From NCBI RefSeq assembly GCF_030386795.1, contig NZ_JANUQM010000002.1:867547-931546 (forward strand): a stretch of 64,000 nucleotides of DNA. The letters are read 5' to 3'. The position numbers and the translations under genes were made by a program. This document shows positions 7,872-16,264 of the stretch, one piece after another; within the stretch, counting starts at the first letter, position 1, and every line of letters starts with the position of its first letter. The DNA comes from Streptomyces sp. S.PNR 29. Its GTDB lineage: Bacteria; Actinomycetota; Actinomycetes; Streptomycetales; Streptomycetaceae. The notes beneath the pieces are model-generated. The model was not told the DNA's origin. It searched no databases and worked only from the letters and a program-made list of their open reading frames with translations.

Positions 7872-8452
7872 CGCCGGGCCTCCATCACCTGGGTCAGAGC
7901 GGCGATGCCGCGTGCCGTGTGCGTCTTGACGGAACCGCACGAGATCCCCATCGCGGCGGCGATCTCGCTCTCCTTCAACCCGAGCCAGTGCCGCAGCACC
8001 AGCGCCTCCCGCTGCCGGGCCGGCAGCTGCTGGAGCGCGTCGATCAGCACCCGCTGGTCGTCGCGGAGCAGCGCGGTGCTCTCGGCGGACGCGACCGTCT
8101 CGTCCTGCGGGCCCGGGGGGTTCTCCGCGTGCCTGCGGGCGACCTGGAGGTGCCGTATCCGCATCCGTGTGAGGTTGCAGACGGTGGAGCGCAGGTACGC
8201 CTCCGCGGCCTTCGAGTCCCGCAGGCGCCGCCATTTTCGGTAGATCTGGTAGTACGCCTCGGCCACCACGTTCTCCGGATCGTCCGCGCCGAGCAGCACG
8301 GCCAGGCGCAGCATCGAGGAGTAGTGCAGCTCGAAGAGACGGGCGAGGCCGACCTCGCGCTCCAGGTCGGCCGGGTCGCCCACCGCGAGGGACTCGGGGG
8401 CGGGCCCCGGTGGTCTCGGCGGGACGGTCGGGGCGTTCTGTCTGCGTCTCAC
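7868..8452 (-). CDS. SigE-family ECF RNA polymerase sigma factor
   Basis: 194 residues with region 2 (LARLFELHYSSMLRLAVLLG through AYYQIYRKWRRLRD) and region 4 (LPARQREALVLRHWLGLKES, then an HTH ending SVKTHTARGIAAL). There is no region 3, as expected for an ECF factor. The GTG at 8452 was chosen because it overlaps the stop of the upstream symporter gene by 4 nt; the last base pair of the gene overlaps the downstream membrane protein. Its position in a coupled operon with a transporter suggests it responds to transport or nutrient state. Confidence 0.87.
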   Translation of the reverse strand: MRRRQNAPTVPPRPPGPAPESLAVGDPADLEREVGLARLFELHYSSMLRLAVLLGADDPENVVAEAYYQIYRKWRRLRDSKAAEAYLRSTVCNLTRMRIRHLQVARRHAENPPGPQDETVASAESTALLRDDQRVLIDALQQLPARQREALVLRHWLGLKESEIAAAMGISCGSVKTHTARGIAALTQVMEARR

Positions 8453-10005
8453 GGGTGGTTCGCTCCCGTCTCGGGGCGCCGCCTGACGGTCAGGCGGGAC
8501 GGTAGGCCGGTGGCGTCGGCGCCGCGCGGGACGCCGAGACGTTCGAGGGCCGCGGTGCCGGTCACGGCGACGGCCAGGTTCAGCAGCAGGGCCGCGAGCC
8601 CGGCGTAGACCCCCAGCGGCCCGAAACCCAGGGGCACGATGGGGGAGAACCCTTCGCGCACGACCATGAAGGTTCCGGCGACCATGCCCACACCCCATCC
8701 GGCGAGCAGTGCCCGCGGGTGCAGCCGCCCGGTGAACAGCCCGACGGCGACGGCCGGGAAGACCTGCAGGATCCACACCCCGCCCAGCAGCTGGAGGTTG
8801 ATGGCGTCCTGGTCGCGCAGCCCGAACACGAACGCCACCGCCCCCACCTTCGCCGTCAGCGACACCACCTTGGCGACGCGCACCTGGCGCTTGGGCGTGG
8901 CCGTCGGATGGACGTACTCGACGTACACGTTCCGTACGAAGCCGGTGGCGGCGGCGATCGACATCACGGCGGCGGGGACCAGCGCGCCCACGGTGATCGC
9001 GGCGAACACCAGCCCGGCCGGCGGTCCCGGCATCAGCCGGTCGACCAGCATCGGCACGGCCGCCTCGGCGCTGCCCTCGGGGGCCCGCACCCCCGTGGCC
9101 AGGGCCGCGATGCCGAGGAATCCGAAGAGGGCGAGCAGCCCGGTCCAGGCGGGCAGCGCCACGGAGACCTTGCGCAGGGTGCGGGGGCCGTCGGCGGCGA
9201 AACCGGCGGTGAGCACGTGCGGGTACATCAGCAGGGCCAGCGCGGAGCCGAGGGCGAGCGTGGCATAGGCGGGTTGCTGCTCGGGGGCCAGGAGCAGCGG
9301 GGAGTGGGCCACGTCCGTCCCGCCCAGCCGCCGGGCCGCGCCCTCGAAGACCGGGCCGGGGCCGCCGAGCCGCTGCAGGACCAGCCAGCACACGGCGGTC
9401 AGCGACACGAACACCGCCACCGCCTTCAGCGCCGAGATGACCGCGGGAGCGCGCAGCCCGTGCCGGTAGGTGGCCACCGCCAGCCCCGCGAACAGCGCCA
9501 CCATCACCAGGTCGCCGGCCGCGCCCCGCGGATAGACGCCTCCGGCGGTCAGCACCGCCCGTATCCCGAGCAGTTGCAGCGCCAGGTACGGCATCGTCGC
9601 GAGGATCCCGGTCAGCGCGACCACCAGCGCCAGCGGCGGCGAGCCGTACCGTCCCCGCACGAAGTCGGCGGCGGTGACGTAACCGTGCCGGCGGGCCACC
9701 GTCCACAGGCGGCTCAGCAGCACGAAGGCGAGCGGCCAGACGATCACGGTGTACGGCACGGCGAAGAAGGCGGGAGCGCCGTTGCCGTACGCCAGGCCGG
9801 GCACGGCGGTGAAGGTGTACGCGGTGAAGATCGTGCCGCCGAGCAGCAGCCAGGTCCACACCGGGCCGAGGCCGCGGTCGGCCAGCGCCCAGCCCTCCAG
9901 GGACGGCAGCCGGTCGCTCGGGCGCAGCCGCCGCGCGGTGACGGCGAGCAGCGACGCCCCGCCGATCACGGCGAGGAACGTCGTGGTCATGGCGCCGTCG
10001 GCCAT
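8449..10005 (-). CDS. Sodium:solute symporter family transporter
   Basis: 518 residues with about 13 hydrophobic helices and the SSS-family pattern (GWALADRGLGPVWTWLLLGG near residue 38; ALVPAAVMSIAAATGFVRNV near residue 335). The family moves monocarboxylates, amino acids, sugars or similar solutes with Na+ or H+; the substrate here is not readable. It is the first gene of the symporter - sigma - membrane protein operon and is divergent from cstA. Start ATG has AAGGA upstream; a second ATG lies five codons in. Confidence 0.85.
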   Translation of the reverse strand: MADGAMTTTFLAVIGGASLLAVTARRLRPSDRLPSLEGWALADRGLGPVWTWLLLGGTIFTAYTFTAVPGLAYGNGAPAFFAVPYTVIVWPLAFVLLSRLWTVARRHGYVTAADFVRGRYGSPPLALVVALTGILATMPYLALQLLGIRAVLTAGGVYPRGAAGDLVMVALFAGLAVATYRHGLRAPAVISALKAVAVFVSLTAVCWLVLQRLGGPGPVFEGAARRLGGTDVAHSPLLLAPEQQPAYATLALGSALALLMYPHVLTAGFAADGPRTLRKVSVALPAWTGLLALFGFLGIAALATGVRAPEGSAEAAVPMLVDRLMPGPPAGLVFAAITVGALVPAAVMSIAAATGFVRNVYVEYVHPTATPKRQVRVAKVVSLTAKVGAVAFVFGLRDQDAINLQLLGGVWILQVFPAVAVGLFTGRLHPRALLAGWGVGMVAGTFMVVREGFSPIVPLGFGPLGVYAGLAALLLNLAVAVTGTAALERLGVPRGADATGLPSRLTVRRRPETGANHP

Positions 10006-10258
10006 GGGTCACCGTCCTTGGTGTGCCTGTGCCCTCGACCATTGGTTGCGCGGATGGCCGGATCGGAGGACAGAAAACCGGCGGGAAATCATCTGGAAAT
10101 TCGCTGTCAACCGCTCCCGGCGGGTGGGCAACTCTTGCACAGACCGACAGCGAGCGGGAGCCCACGGGCGTCGCGACCGCCCGGCCGCGGGTCTGCCCGA
10201 GCTACCGGATCCCTTTCACCCCACCCCTGTCACCCCGCCGTTCGAGCGAGGAGCCGCC

Positions 10259-12388
10259 ATGTCCGTATCAGCCATGCCCGAAACCGGCCTCCCGGCGCCG
10301 GAAAAACCCCGAATGTCACCGAAGTCCGTCGTGCTGTGGACCGCCGTCTCCCTGCTCGGCGCCGTCGCCTGGGGAGTCCTCGCGCTGGCCCGGGGCGAGC
10401 GGATCTCCGCGGTCTGGCTGGTGATCGCCGCGCTCGGCTCGTACGCCATCGCCTACCGCTTCTACGCCCGCTTCGTCGCCCGCCGTGTGCTGAAGCCGGA
10501 CGACCGCCGGGCCACCCCCGCCGAGCGCCTGGAGGACGGTGTCGACTTCCACCCCACCGACCGCCGGGTACTCCTCGGTCACCATTTCGCCGCGATCGCC
10601 GGTGCCGGACCGCTGGTGGGGCCGGTGCTCGCGGCCCAGATGGGCTACCTGCCGGGCACCTTGTGGATCGTGACCGGGGTGATCTTCGCCGGGGCCGTAC
10701 AGGACATGGTCGTGCTGTTCCTGTCCATGCGGCGGGACGGCAGGTCACTCGGGCAGATGGCCCGCGACGAGATCGGCCGCGCGGGCGGGGCCGCCGCCCT
10801 GATCGCCGTCTTCGCCATCATGATCATCCTGCTGGGTGTGCTGGCCCTGGTGGTCGTGAACGCCCTCGCGCACTCCCCGTGGGGCACGTTCTCCGTCGCG
10901 ATGACCATTCCCATCGCCCTGTTCATGGGCTTCTGGCTGCACCGCATCCGCCCGGGCCGGGTCGTCGAGACCAGCCTGATCGGCGTGGCGCTGCTGCTGC
11001 TCGCCATCGCCGGCGGCAGCTGGATCCAGAACTCCTCGCTCGCCGGGACCTTCACCCTCAGCCCGGCGACCCTGGTCTTCTGCCTGGTCGGCTACGGCTT
11101 CGTCGCCTCCGTCCTGCCCGTGTGGATGCTGCTCGCGCCGCGCGACTACCTGTCCACCTTCATGAAGATCGGCACGATCGCGCTGCTCGCGGTCGGCGTG
11201 GTCGTGGCCGCCCCGGTGATGCGGGCGGACGCGGTGAGCGACTTCGCCTCCTCGGGCGCCGGGCCGGTCTTCGCGGGATCGCTGTTCCCCTTCCTGTTCA
11301 TCACCATCGCGTGCGGCGCGCTGTCCGGCTTCCACGCCCTGGTCTCCTCCGGCACCACACCGAAGCTGATCCAGAAGGAGTCCCAGGTCCGGATGATCGG
11401 CTACGGGGCCATGCTGATGGAGTCCTTCGTCGCGATCATGGCGCTGATCGCCGCGGCGACCCTGGAACCGGGTCTGTACTACGCGATGAACGCCCCCGCG
11501 GGCCTGCTCGGTACGACCGCCGAGTCGGCGTCCCACGCGGTGGCGGGCCTGGGCTTCACCATCACCCCCGACCAGCTCACCCAGGCCGCGAAAGCGGTGG
11601 AGGAACAGACCCTGATCGCCCGCTCCGGCGGTGCCCCGACGCTGGCCGTCGGCATGTCGGAGATCTTCTCCGGCGTCTTCGGCGGTACGGCCATGAAGGC
11701 CTTCTGGTACCACTTCGCGATCATGTTCGAGGCGCTGTTCATCCTGACCACGGTGGACGCCGGCACCCGCGTGGGCCGCTTCATGCTCCAGGACATGCTC
11801 GGCAACGTGTTCAGGCCGCTCGGCCGGGTCACCTGGAAGCCCGGCATCTGGCTGTGCAGCGCCCTCGTCGTGGCGGCCTGGGGCTACTTCCTCTACACCG
11901 GCGCCACCGACCCCCTCGGCGGCATCAACCAGCTCTTCCCGCTCTTCGGCATCGCCAACCAGCTCCTCGCCGCGATCGCCCTGGCGCTCTGCACGACCGT
12001 CCTCGTCAAGTCCGGGCGGCTGCGCTGGGCCTGGGTCACCGGCGTCCCCCTGGCCTGGGTGGTCGCGGTCACCTTCACCGCCGGCTGGCAGAAGATCTTC
12101 TCCGCGGACCCCAAGGTCGGCTTCTTCGCCCAGCGGGCACGCTACGCCGACGCCCTCGACGCCGGCCAGGTCCTGCCGCCCGCCAAGAACCTCGACGACA
12201 TGCACACCGTCGTCACCAACTCCACGGTGGACGGCGTCCTCATCGCCCTCTTCCTGGTGCTGGTCGCCGTGGTGATCGTCAACGCGGCGGTGGTCTGCGT
12301 ACGGGCCGTACGGTCGCCGGGGGTGCTGCCGACCACGGAGGCGCCGTACACCGAGTCCCGCATCGACGTGGCCGGAGCGCGGGCGTGA
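10259..12388 (+). CDS. cstA: Carbon starvation protein CstA, peptide or pyruvate transporter
   Basis: 709 residues with many membrane helices. The CstA N-terminal signature is clear (YRFYARFVARRVLKPDDRRA, then HHFAAIAGAGPLVGPVLAAQ and GAVQDMVVLFLSMRRDGRSL), as are the later FHALVSSGTTPKLIQ and LFPLFGIANQLLAA blocks. CstA/BtsT proteins import peptides or pyruvate during carbon limitation. GAGGAG lies 5 nt before the ATG. The 253-bp divergent gap with the symporter gene should hold its promoter. Its stop overlaps the next small gene. Confidence 0.93.
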   Translation: MSVSAMPETGLPAPEKPRMSPKSVVLWTAVSLLGAVAWGVLALARGERISAVWLVIAALGSYAIAYRFYARFVARRVLKPDDRRATPAERLEDGVDFHPTDRRVLLGHHFAAIAGAGPLVGPVLAAQMGYLPGTLWIVTGVIFAGAVQDMVVLFLSMRRDGRSLGQMARDEIGRAGGAAALIAVFAIMIILLGVLALVVVNALAHSPWGTFSVAMTIPIALFMGFWLHRIRPGRVVETSLIGVALLLLAIAGGSWIQNSSLAGTFTLSPATLVFCLVGYGFVASVLPVWMLLAPRDYLSTFMKIGTIALLAVGVVVAAPVMRADAVSDFASSGAGPVFAGSLFPFLFITIACGALSGFHALVSSGTTPKLIQKESQVRMIGYGAMLMESFVAIMALIAAATLEPGLYYAMNAPAGLLGTTAESASHAVAGLGFTITPDQLTQAAKAVEEQTLIARSGGAPTLAVGMSEIFSGVFGGTAMKAFWYHFAIMFEALFILTTVDAGTRVGRFMLQDMLGNVFRPLGRVTWKPGIWLCSALVVAAWGYFLYTGATDPLGGINQLFPLFGIANQLLAAIALALCTTVLVKSGRLRWAWVTGVPLAWVVAVTFTAGWQKIFSADPKVGFFAQRARYADALDAGQVLPPAKNLDDMHTVVTNSTVDGVLIALFLVLVAVVIVNAAVVCVRAVRSPGVLPTTEAPYTESRIDVAGARA

Positions 12389-12492
12389 GGGCCGTGCGGT
12401 GGGTGCGGGCCCTGCGCTGGTACGTGGGTGAGCTCACCGAGGTGCTGCGGATGCTGCACAGGGACGAACGTCCGCGGAACCGCTGTTGCTGA
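12385..12492 (+). CDS. Shortened YbdD/YjiX-like protein
   Basis: 35 residues (MRAVRWVRALRWYVGELTEV followed by LRMLHRDERPRNRCC). The GTG start overlaps the cstA stop as GTGA. CstA is usually followed by a YbdD/YjiX protein of about 65 residues with a central Y-x-H and HP core. This one keeps the start and the RCC-like end but lacks the middle, so it looks like an internally deleted remnant. Whether it is made or functional is uncertain. Confidence 0.6.
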   Translation: MRAVRWVRALRWYVGELTEVLRMLHRDERPRNRCC

Positions 12493-12508
12493 CGGGGCCG
12501 CGGGGGCG

Positions 12509-13300
12509 TCACACCGTCGCCGGTTCCGCCTCCGCGGACTCCTCCTCGGCCGCCGCCCCGGCCCGTTCCCGGGCCTCGCGGCGGGCCAGGACGAACCAGC
12601 CGACCGGGACGGCCGCGGCGAACAGCCACCACTGGACGGCGTACGCGTAGTTAAGGGCGGCGTCCTCGCTGCCGGGCTCCCCGAGCAGCTCCGGGGTGCC
12701 GCCCTTCGGCTCGGGCGCCGTCTGCACGACGTAGCCGCCGAGCACCGTGGCGCCGAGGCGCCGCGCCTCCTGCTCACTGTTGATCAGCATGATCTGGCGG
12801 TCCGGCAGCCCCTTGAGGTCCTTGATACCGCTCGCCGCGGTCGTCTCGTCGGGCATCAGCCGGCCGGTGACGGTGATCTCGCCCTTCGGCGGCGCCGGAA
12901 CCTCCGGGAACGCGGTCTGGCTCGGGCCGCCGGGGATCCAGCCCCGGTTGACCAGGAGGACCTTGCCGTCGTCGAGCACGAACGGGGTCAGGATGTGGTA
13001 GCCGACCTCGTCGTCGGCATTGGTGCGGCGGCGGACGACCACCTCGTCGGCGGTGTCGAAGTGCCCCTTCGCGGTCACGCTGCGGTACCGGTCATGGGTG
13101 GTGACCGTGTGTCCGGGGGAGGTCAGCTTCTCCACGGGCACCGGCCTCGCGGCCAGCGCGTCGGAGACCAGCTGGTTCCTGGCGGTGCGCAGCTCGTAGC
13201 GGTGCATCTGCCAGATGCCCAGCCTGATCATCGTGGGGATGAGGAGGAGGGCGACCAGCGTGAGGATCACCCACTGCCGGGACAACAGGAAGCGGTACAC
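12509..13300 (-). CDS. SURF1 family cytochrome oxidase biogenesis protein
   Basis: 263 residues with the SURF1 plan: N-terminal membrane helix (WVILTLVALLLIPTMIRLG followed by the IWQMHRYE motif), an extracytoplasmic domain with VLLVNRGWIPGG, and a second helix near the C-terminus (YAYAVQWWLFAAAVPVGWFV). SURF1 helps assemble the haem a/CuB site of cytochrome c oxidase. The GTG at 13300 is preferred; a TTG at 13315 would add five residues. The start lies inside an 11-bp inverted repeat (13298-13330). Confidence 0.88.
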   Translation of the reverse strand: MYRFLLSRQWVILTLVALLLIPTMIRLGIWQMHRYELRTARNQLVSDALAARPVPVEKLTSPGHTVTTHDRYRSVTAKGHFDTADEVVVRRRTNADDEVGYHILTPFVLDDGKVLLVNRGWIPGGPSQTAFPEVPAPPKGEITVTGRLMPDETTAASGIKDLKGLPDRQIMLINSEQEARRLGATVLGGYVVQTAPEPKGGTPELLGEPGSEDAALNYAYAVQWWLFAAAVPVGWFVLARREARERAGAAAEEESAEAEPATV

Positions 13301-13330
13301 CCCACGACGGTACAACTCGGTCGTGGGGTG
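13298..13330. promoter_or_regulatory. Perfect 11-bp inverted repeat over the SURF1 start
   Basis: Arms CACCCCACGAC and GTCGTGGGGTG are separated by 11 nt. The arm at 13298-13300 contains the complement of the SURF1 GTG. In the mRNA it could fold and hide the initiation region; as DNA it could be an operator. Confidence 0.55.
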
Positions 13331-13374
13331 GATTCAGGCGGGTGCGTGCTTTCCACCCTGCCGCGGGGACGTGC

Positions 13375-13608
13375 TCACACCTTGTCGACGATGCCCGCCT
13401 TTCCCTCCGCGCGGGCGCAGTGGGCACCGCAGTACCACTGGCCCCCGACCTCGACACCCTGGCCGATGATCTGCACACGACAGTGCTCGCAGATCGGTGC
13501 CATGCGATGGATCGCGCAGGCGAAGCAGTCGAAGACGTGCACCGCGCCCTGCGCGTGCACCTCGAAGGTCATTCCGTAATGATTTCCGCATACCTCACAT
13601 GTCGCCAT
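13375..13608 (-). CDS. Small cysteine-rich zinc-ribbon-like protein
   Basis: 77 residues, beginning MATCEVCGNHYGMTFEV. Paired cysteines CxxC (residues 4-7), CxxC (about 28-31), CxxC (40-43) and YCGAHC (about 60-64), with histidines between, indicate binding of one or two metal ions, probably zinc. The protein type is common in Streptomyces but has no known function to me. It is separated from the SURF1 start by about 45 bp and reads the same way, so a common transcript is possible. Confidence 0.8.
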   Translation of the reverse strand: MATCEVCGNHYGMTFEVHAQGAVHVFDCFACAIHRMAPICEHCRVQIIGQGVEVGGQWYCGAHCARAEGKAGIVDKV

Positions 13609-13712
13609 GCGCCACAGGGTGAGCCGTCACCGCGGGGCGGGCGAGCGGGCGGCAGGCGAGTCGCGCGCCAATCACCCGTACGTACGGGTCCGACGGGGCA
13701 GGTGCGTACGGA

Positions 13713-14699
13713 TCATCCGTCCGCCGGTTCCACATCGCGCAGCAGCTGTCCGAACGCCGCCTCGTCCACGATGGGCGTGCCGTACTGCCGGGCCTTGGCC
13801 ACCTTCGACGTGCCGGAGTCCGGATCGTTGGTGACGAGCAGGCTGGTCAGCCGGGACAGGCTGGTCGCGACATGCAGCCCGGCCTCGGTCGCGCGGTCCT
13901 CCAGCAGGTCCCGGTCGACGGACGTGTCCCCGGAGAAGGCGACCCGCATGCCCTGCTTGAGGCGTTTGCCCTCTTCGTACCGTCCTGGGTTGGGATAGGG
14001 ACATGCCGGCCTCTTCCGGGAGGGGCGCCAACTGCCGGTCCGGTAACCGCCGTAACCCGCCTGCTGTCCGATCAGGGGCGCGGGCCGGTCCGACCACTCG
14101 GTCAGCGGACGGCACTCGTGCAGCGGGAGCCGTACGCCGCCCGCCGCCGCGGCGAGCAGACTCGGCCGGAACGCCTCCGCCAGCACGCGCGCGTCGTCCA
14201 GCGCATGGTGCGCCCGCCGCTGGACGACGCCGAAGTGTGCGGCCAGCGACTCCAGCTTGTGGTTGGGCAGCGGCAGGTCCAGCTCCTTGGAGAGCGCGAT
14301 GGTGCACAGTCGCTGCCGCACCGGCGCCTCGCGCTTCGCGCGCGCGTACTCCCGGGCGATCATCTGCCAGTCGAAGACGGCGTTGTGGGCGACCAGCACC
14401 CGGCCCCGGAGCCGGGCCGTGAACTCCTCCTCGATGTCCTGGAACACGGGCGCCCCTTCGAGCACCTCGCTCGTCAGGCCGTGGATCCACACCGGGCCCG
14501 GGTCGCGCTCCGGGTTGACCAGCGTGTACCAGTGGTCCTCCACCTCGCCGCGCGCGTCCAGCCGGTACACGGCTGCGGAGATGATCCGGTCGTCCCGGGC
14601 CAGGCCGGTGGTCTCCACGTCAACGACCGCGTACCCCTGCGGATACGCGGCCGGCCACGTCGTGGAGGAGGACGCTGCGGTCGTGCGGTCTTCGAGCAT
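13713..14699 (-). CDS. DnaQ/epsilon-type 3'-5' exonuclease with C-terminal BRCT-like domain
   Basis: 328 residues. DEDDh exonuclease motifs are visible: Exo I VVDVETTG (about residue 25), Exo II LVAHNAVFDWQMI (about 103), and Exo III HHALDDARVLAEAF (about 160). The C-terminal third (GMRVAFSGDTSVDRDLLED through LLVTNDPDSGTSKVAKAR) reads like a BRCT domain, as in NAD-dependent ligases. A proofreading or repair/RNA-processing exonuclease role follows from the family; the specific role is unknown. Single gene, with about 100 bp free on the 3' side. Confidence 0.87.
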   Translation of the reverse strand: MLEDRTTAASSSTTWPAAYPQGYAVVDVETTGLARDDRIISAAVYRLDARGEVEDHWYTLVNPERDPGPVWIHGLTSEVLEGAPVFQDIEEEFTARLRGRVLVAHNAVFDWQMIAREYARAKREAPVRQRLCTIALSKELDLPLPNHKLESLAAHFGVVQRRAHHALDDARVLAEAFRPSLLAAAAGGVRLPLHECRPLTEWSDRPAPLIGQQAGYGGYRTGSWRPSRKRPACPYPNPGRYEEGKRLKQGMRVAFSGDTSVDRDLLEDRATEAGLHVATSLSRLTSLLVTNDPDSGTSKVAKARQYGTPIVDEAAFGQLLRDVEPADG

Positions 14700-14859
14700 G
14701 GTCCCTGAGGATACGGGCCATGACTGACACTCCTGTCCGTCAGGTGCCCCGCCTCGTCCGTCTGTTCGAGGGCCGGGAACCGGCGGTCCTTCAACTCCGG
14801 TACAGCTGCCGGGGGCTGGCGTTCACCACCTGATCGGCACCGGACTGCGGCCGCGCGCG

Positions 14860-16224
14860 TCAGGCCCACCGCGCGGGAGACGTCCCCCACGGCACCGGCG
14901 GGCGCGCCCAGTCGACCGGGCCACCCGCGAAGGACACCGGAGGCAGGGCGTACCGCAGCCGTCCGAGGGGGCTGTCCCGCTCGGCGAGCCAGGGCTCCGG
15001 CCCGTCGTACGCCGCCTCCTCGGCCACCCCCGGCCGGATGCCGTCCCTCAGCCAGGCCGCCGTCCGCGCCAGCGACAGTCCCACGAACCGGCTGCCCCCC
15101 TCGTACGACTGCTCGGTCAGCGCCCGCAGCACGCCCGCCGCCAGCAAGTACCCCGTGCCGTGGTCCAGGGCCTGCGCGGGCAGCGCGCCCGGCCGGTCCG
15201 GCGTGCCCTCGACCGCCGCGATGCCCGTGGCGACCTGCACCAGGCTGTCGAAGCCGCGCCGCCCGGCCCACGGCCCGTACGCCCCCCACGCCGACAGCTG
15301 CGCCACCACCAGCCCCGGCCGTCGCTCGGCCAGTGCCTCGGGGGTGAGCCCGAACCGGTCCAGTGCGCCCGGCCGGTACCCGGTGACGACGACGTCCGCC
15401 GCCGCGAGCAGTTCCTCGAAGAGGCCCCGGTCGGCGGTCAGGTCCAGCCTCGCCGACCGCTTCCCGAAGCCCGTGTCGGCGTGCTGGTCCGGCAGTTCGG
15501 GCAGCCGCGGGGCGTCCACGCGCAGCACGTCCGCGCCGAGCAGGGCGAGCGTACGGGTGGCGACCGGGCCCGCGATGACCCGGGTCAGGTCCAGGACGCG
15601 CACCCCGGCGGCGGGCAGCAGGGGCGAGCCGTCGAGCGGCGGGAGCACGCGCGCGCGGGCCGCGTCCAGCCGCTCCCGCTCGACCAGCGGACGCCGGGCC
15701 ACCGCGGCGCCCTGCCCGTGCGCCGCCCACTCCTGCGGCGTGCGCAGCGCGACGGCGAGGCCCCCGGACGCGTACACGGCCTCCTCGACCTCCAGGGCGC
15801 GCCGTTCGGCGAGCGCCGACTCCACCGCGGCCACGTCCTCGGGCATTCCCAGGGCGCCCAGCAGCCGCTCCCGGTGGTGGGGATAGTTGGCGTGCGTCCG
15901 CACCCACCCGTCCGCCGTCCGCCAGAACCGCGACAGCGGCGCGAACGTCACCGGCGCCCGCCCGTCGAGCAGCAGATGCCGCTCACTGACGAAGGCCGTG
16001 GCGACGGCCCCGTCGTCCACCCGCACCGCGGGCACCTGCCCCGCTCCGGAGCGCCGTGCCCCCAGCTCCGCCGCGGCCAGCGCACACGCTCCGGCACAGG
16101 CCCGCGCCAGCTCCCGTACCGGAAGCCGCGCTCGGAGAGCACCCTCCCGCACCACGGCCGACACCCGCGCGAGAAGGGCGGAGTCGCCGCCCAGTGCGGA
16201 CCAAGCAGTATTGAGTGCCGTCAT
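14860..16224 (-). CDS. Class III CoA-transferase (CaiB/BaiF family)
   Basis: 454 residues. The CaiB/BaiF core begins near residue 210 with VRVLDLTRVIAGPVATRTLA and LLGADVLRVDAP, followed by FGKRSARLDLT and the segment VVVTGYRPGALDRFGLTPE. The family moves CoA between carboxylic acids, using an Asp nucleophile. The N-terminal 200 residues are a less conserved half. Start choice is uncertain: ATG at 16224, 16239 or 16242, all inside the repeated operator-like sequence, suggesting a very short or absent leader. Confidence 0.83.
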   Translation of the reverse strand: MTALNTAWSALGGDSALLARVSAVVREGALRARLPVRELARACAGACALAAAELGARRSGAGQVPAVRVDDGAVATAFVSERHLLLDGRAPVTFAPLSRFWRTADGWVRTHANYPHHRERLLGALGMPEDVAAVESALAERRALEVEEAVYASGGLAVALRTPQEWAAHGQGAAVARRPLVERERLDAARARVLPPLDGSPLLPAAGVRVLDLTRVIAGPVATRTLALLGADVLRVDAPRLPELPDQHADTGFGKRSARLDLTADRGLFEELLAAADVVVTGYRPGALDRFGLTPEALAERRPGLVVAQLSAWGAYGPWAGRRGFDSLVQVATGIAAVEGTPDRPGALPAQALDHGTGYLLAAGVLRALTEQSYEGGSRFVGLSLARTAAWLRDGIRPGVAEEAAYDGPEPWLAERDSPLGRLRYALPPVSFAGGPVDWARPPVPWGTSPARWA

Positions 16225-16258
16225 GACTGCACTATCCATCATGACTGCACTATGCAGT
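16221..16258. promoter_or_regulatory. Repeated 15-bp motif and palindrome at the CoA-transferase start
   Basis: TCATGACTGCACTAT occurs at 16221-16235 and again at 16239-16253. The second copy runs into the palindrome ACTGCActaTGCAGT (16244-16258). The arrangement fits a tandem operator covering the promoter and start codon of the CoA-transferase gene. The regulator is not evident in the neighbourhood. Confidence 0.5.
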
Positions 16259-16264
16259 GTTGAC

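Noticed and set aside
8719..12492. A 1257-codon plus-strand open frame overlapping the symporter and cstA
   Set aside because: It runs through other strongly supported genes, has no family motif and a low-complexity composition typical of the GC-rich alternate frame. Only its last 36 codons coincide with the small YbdD-like gene.
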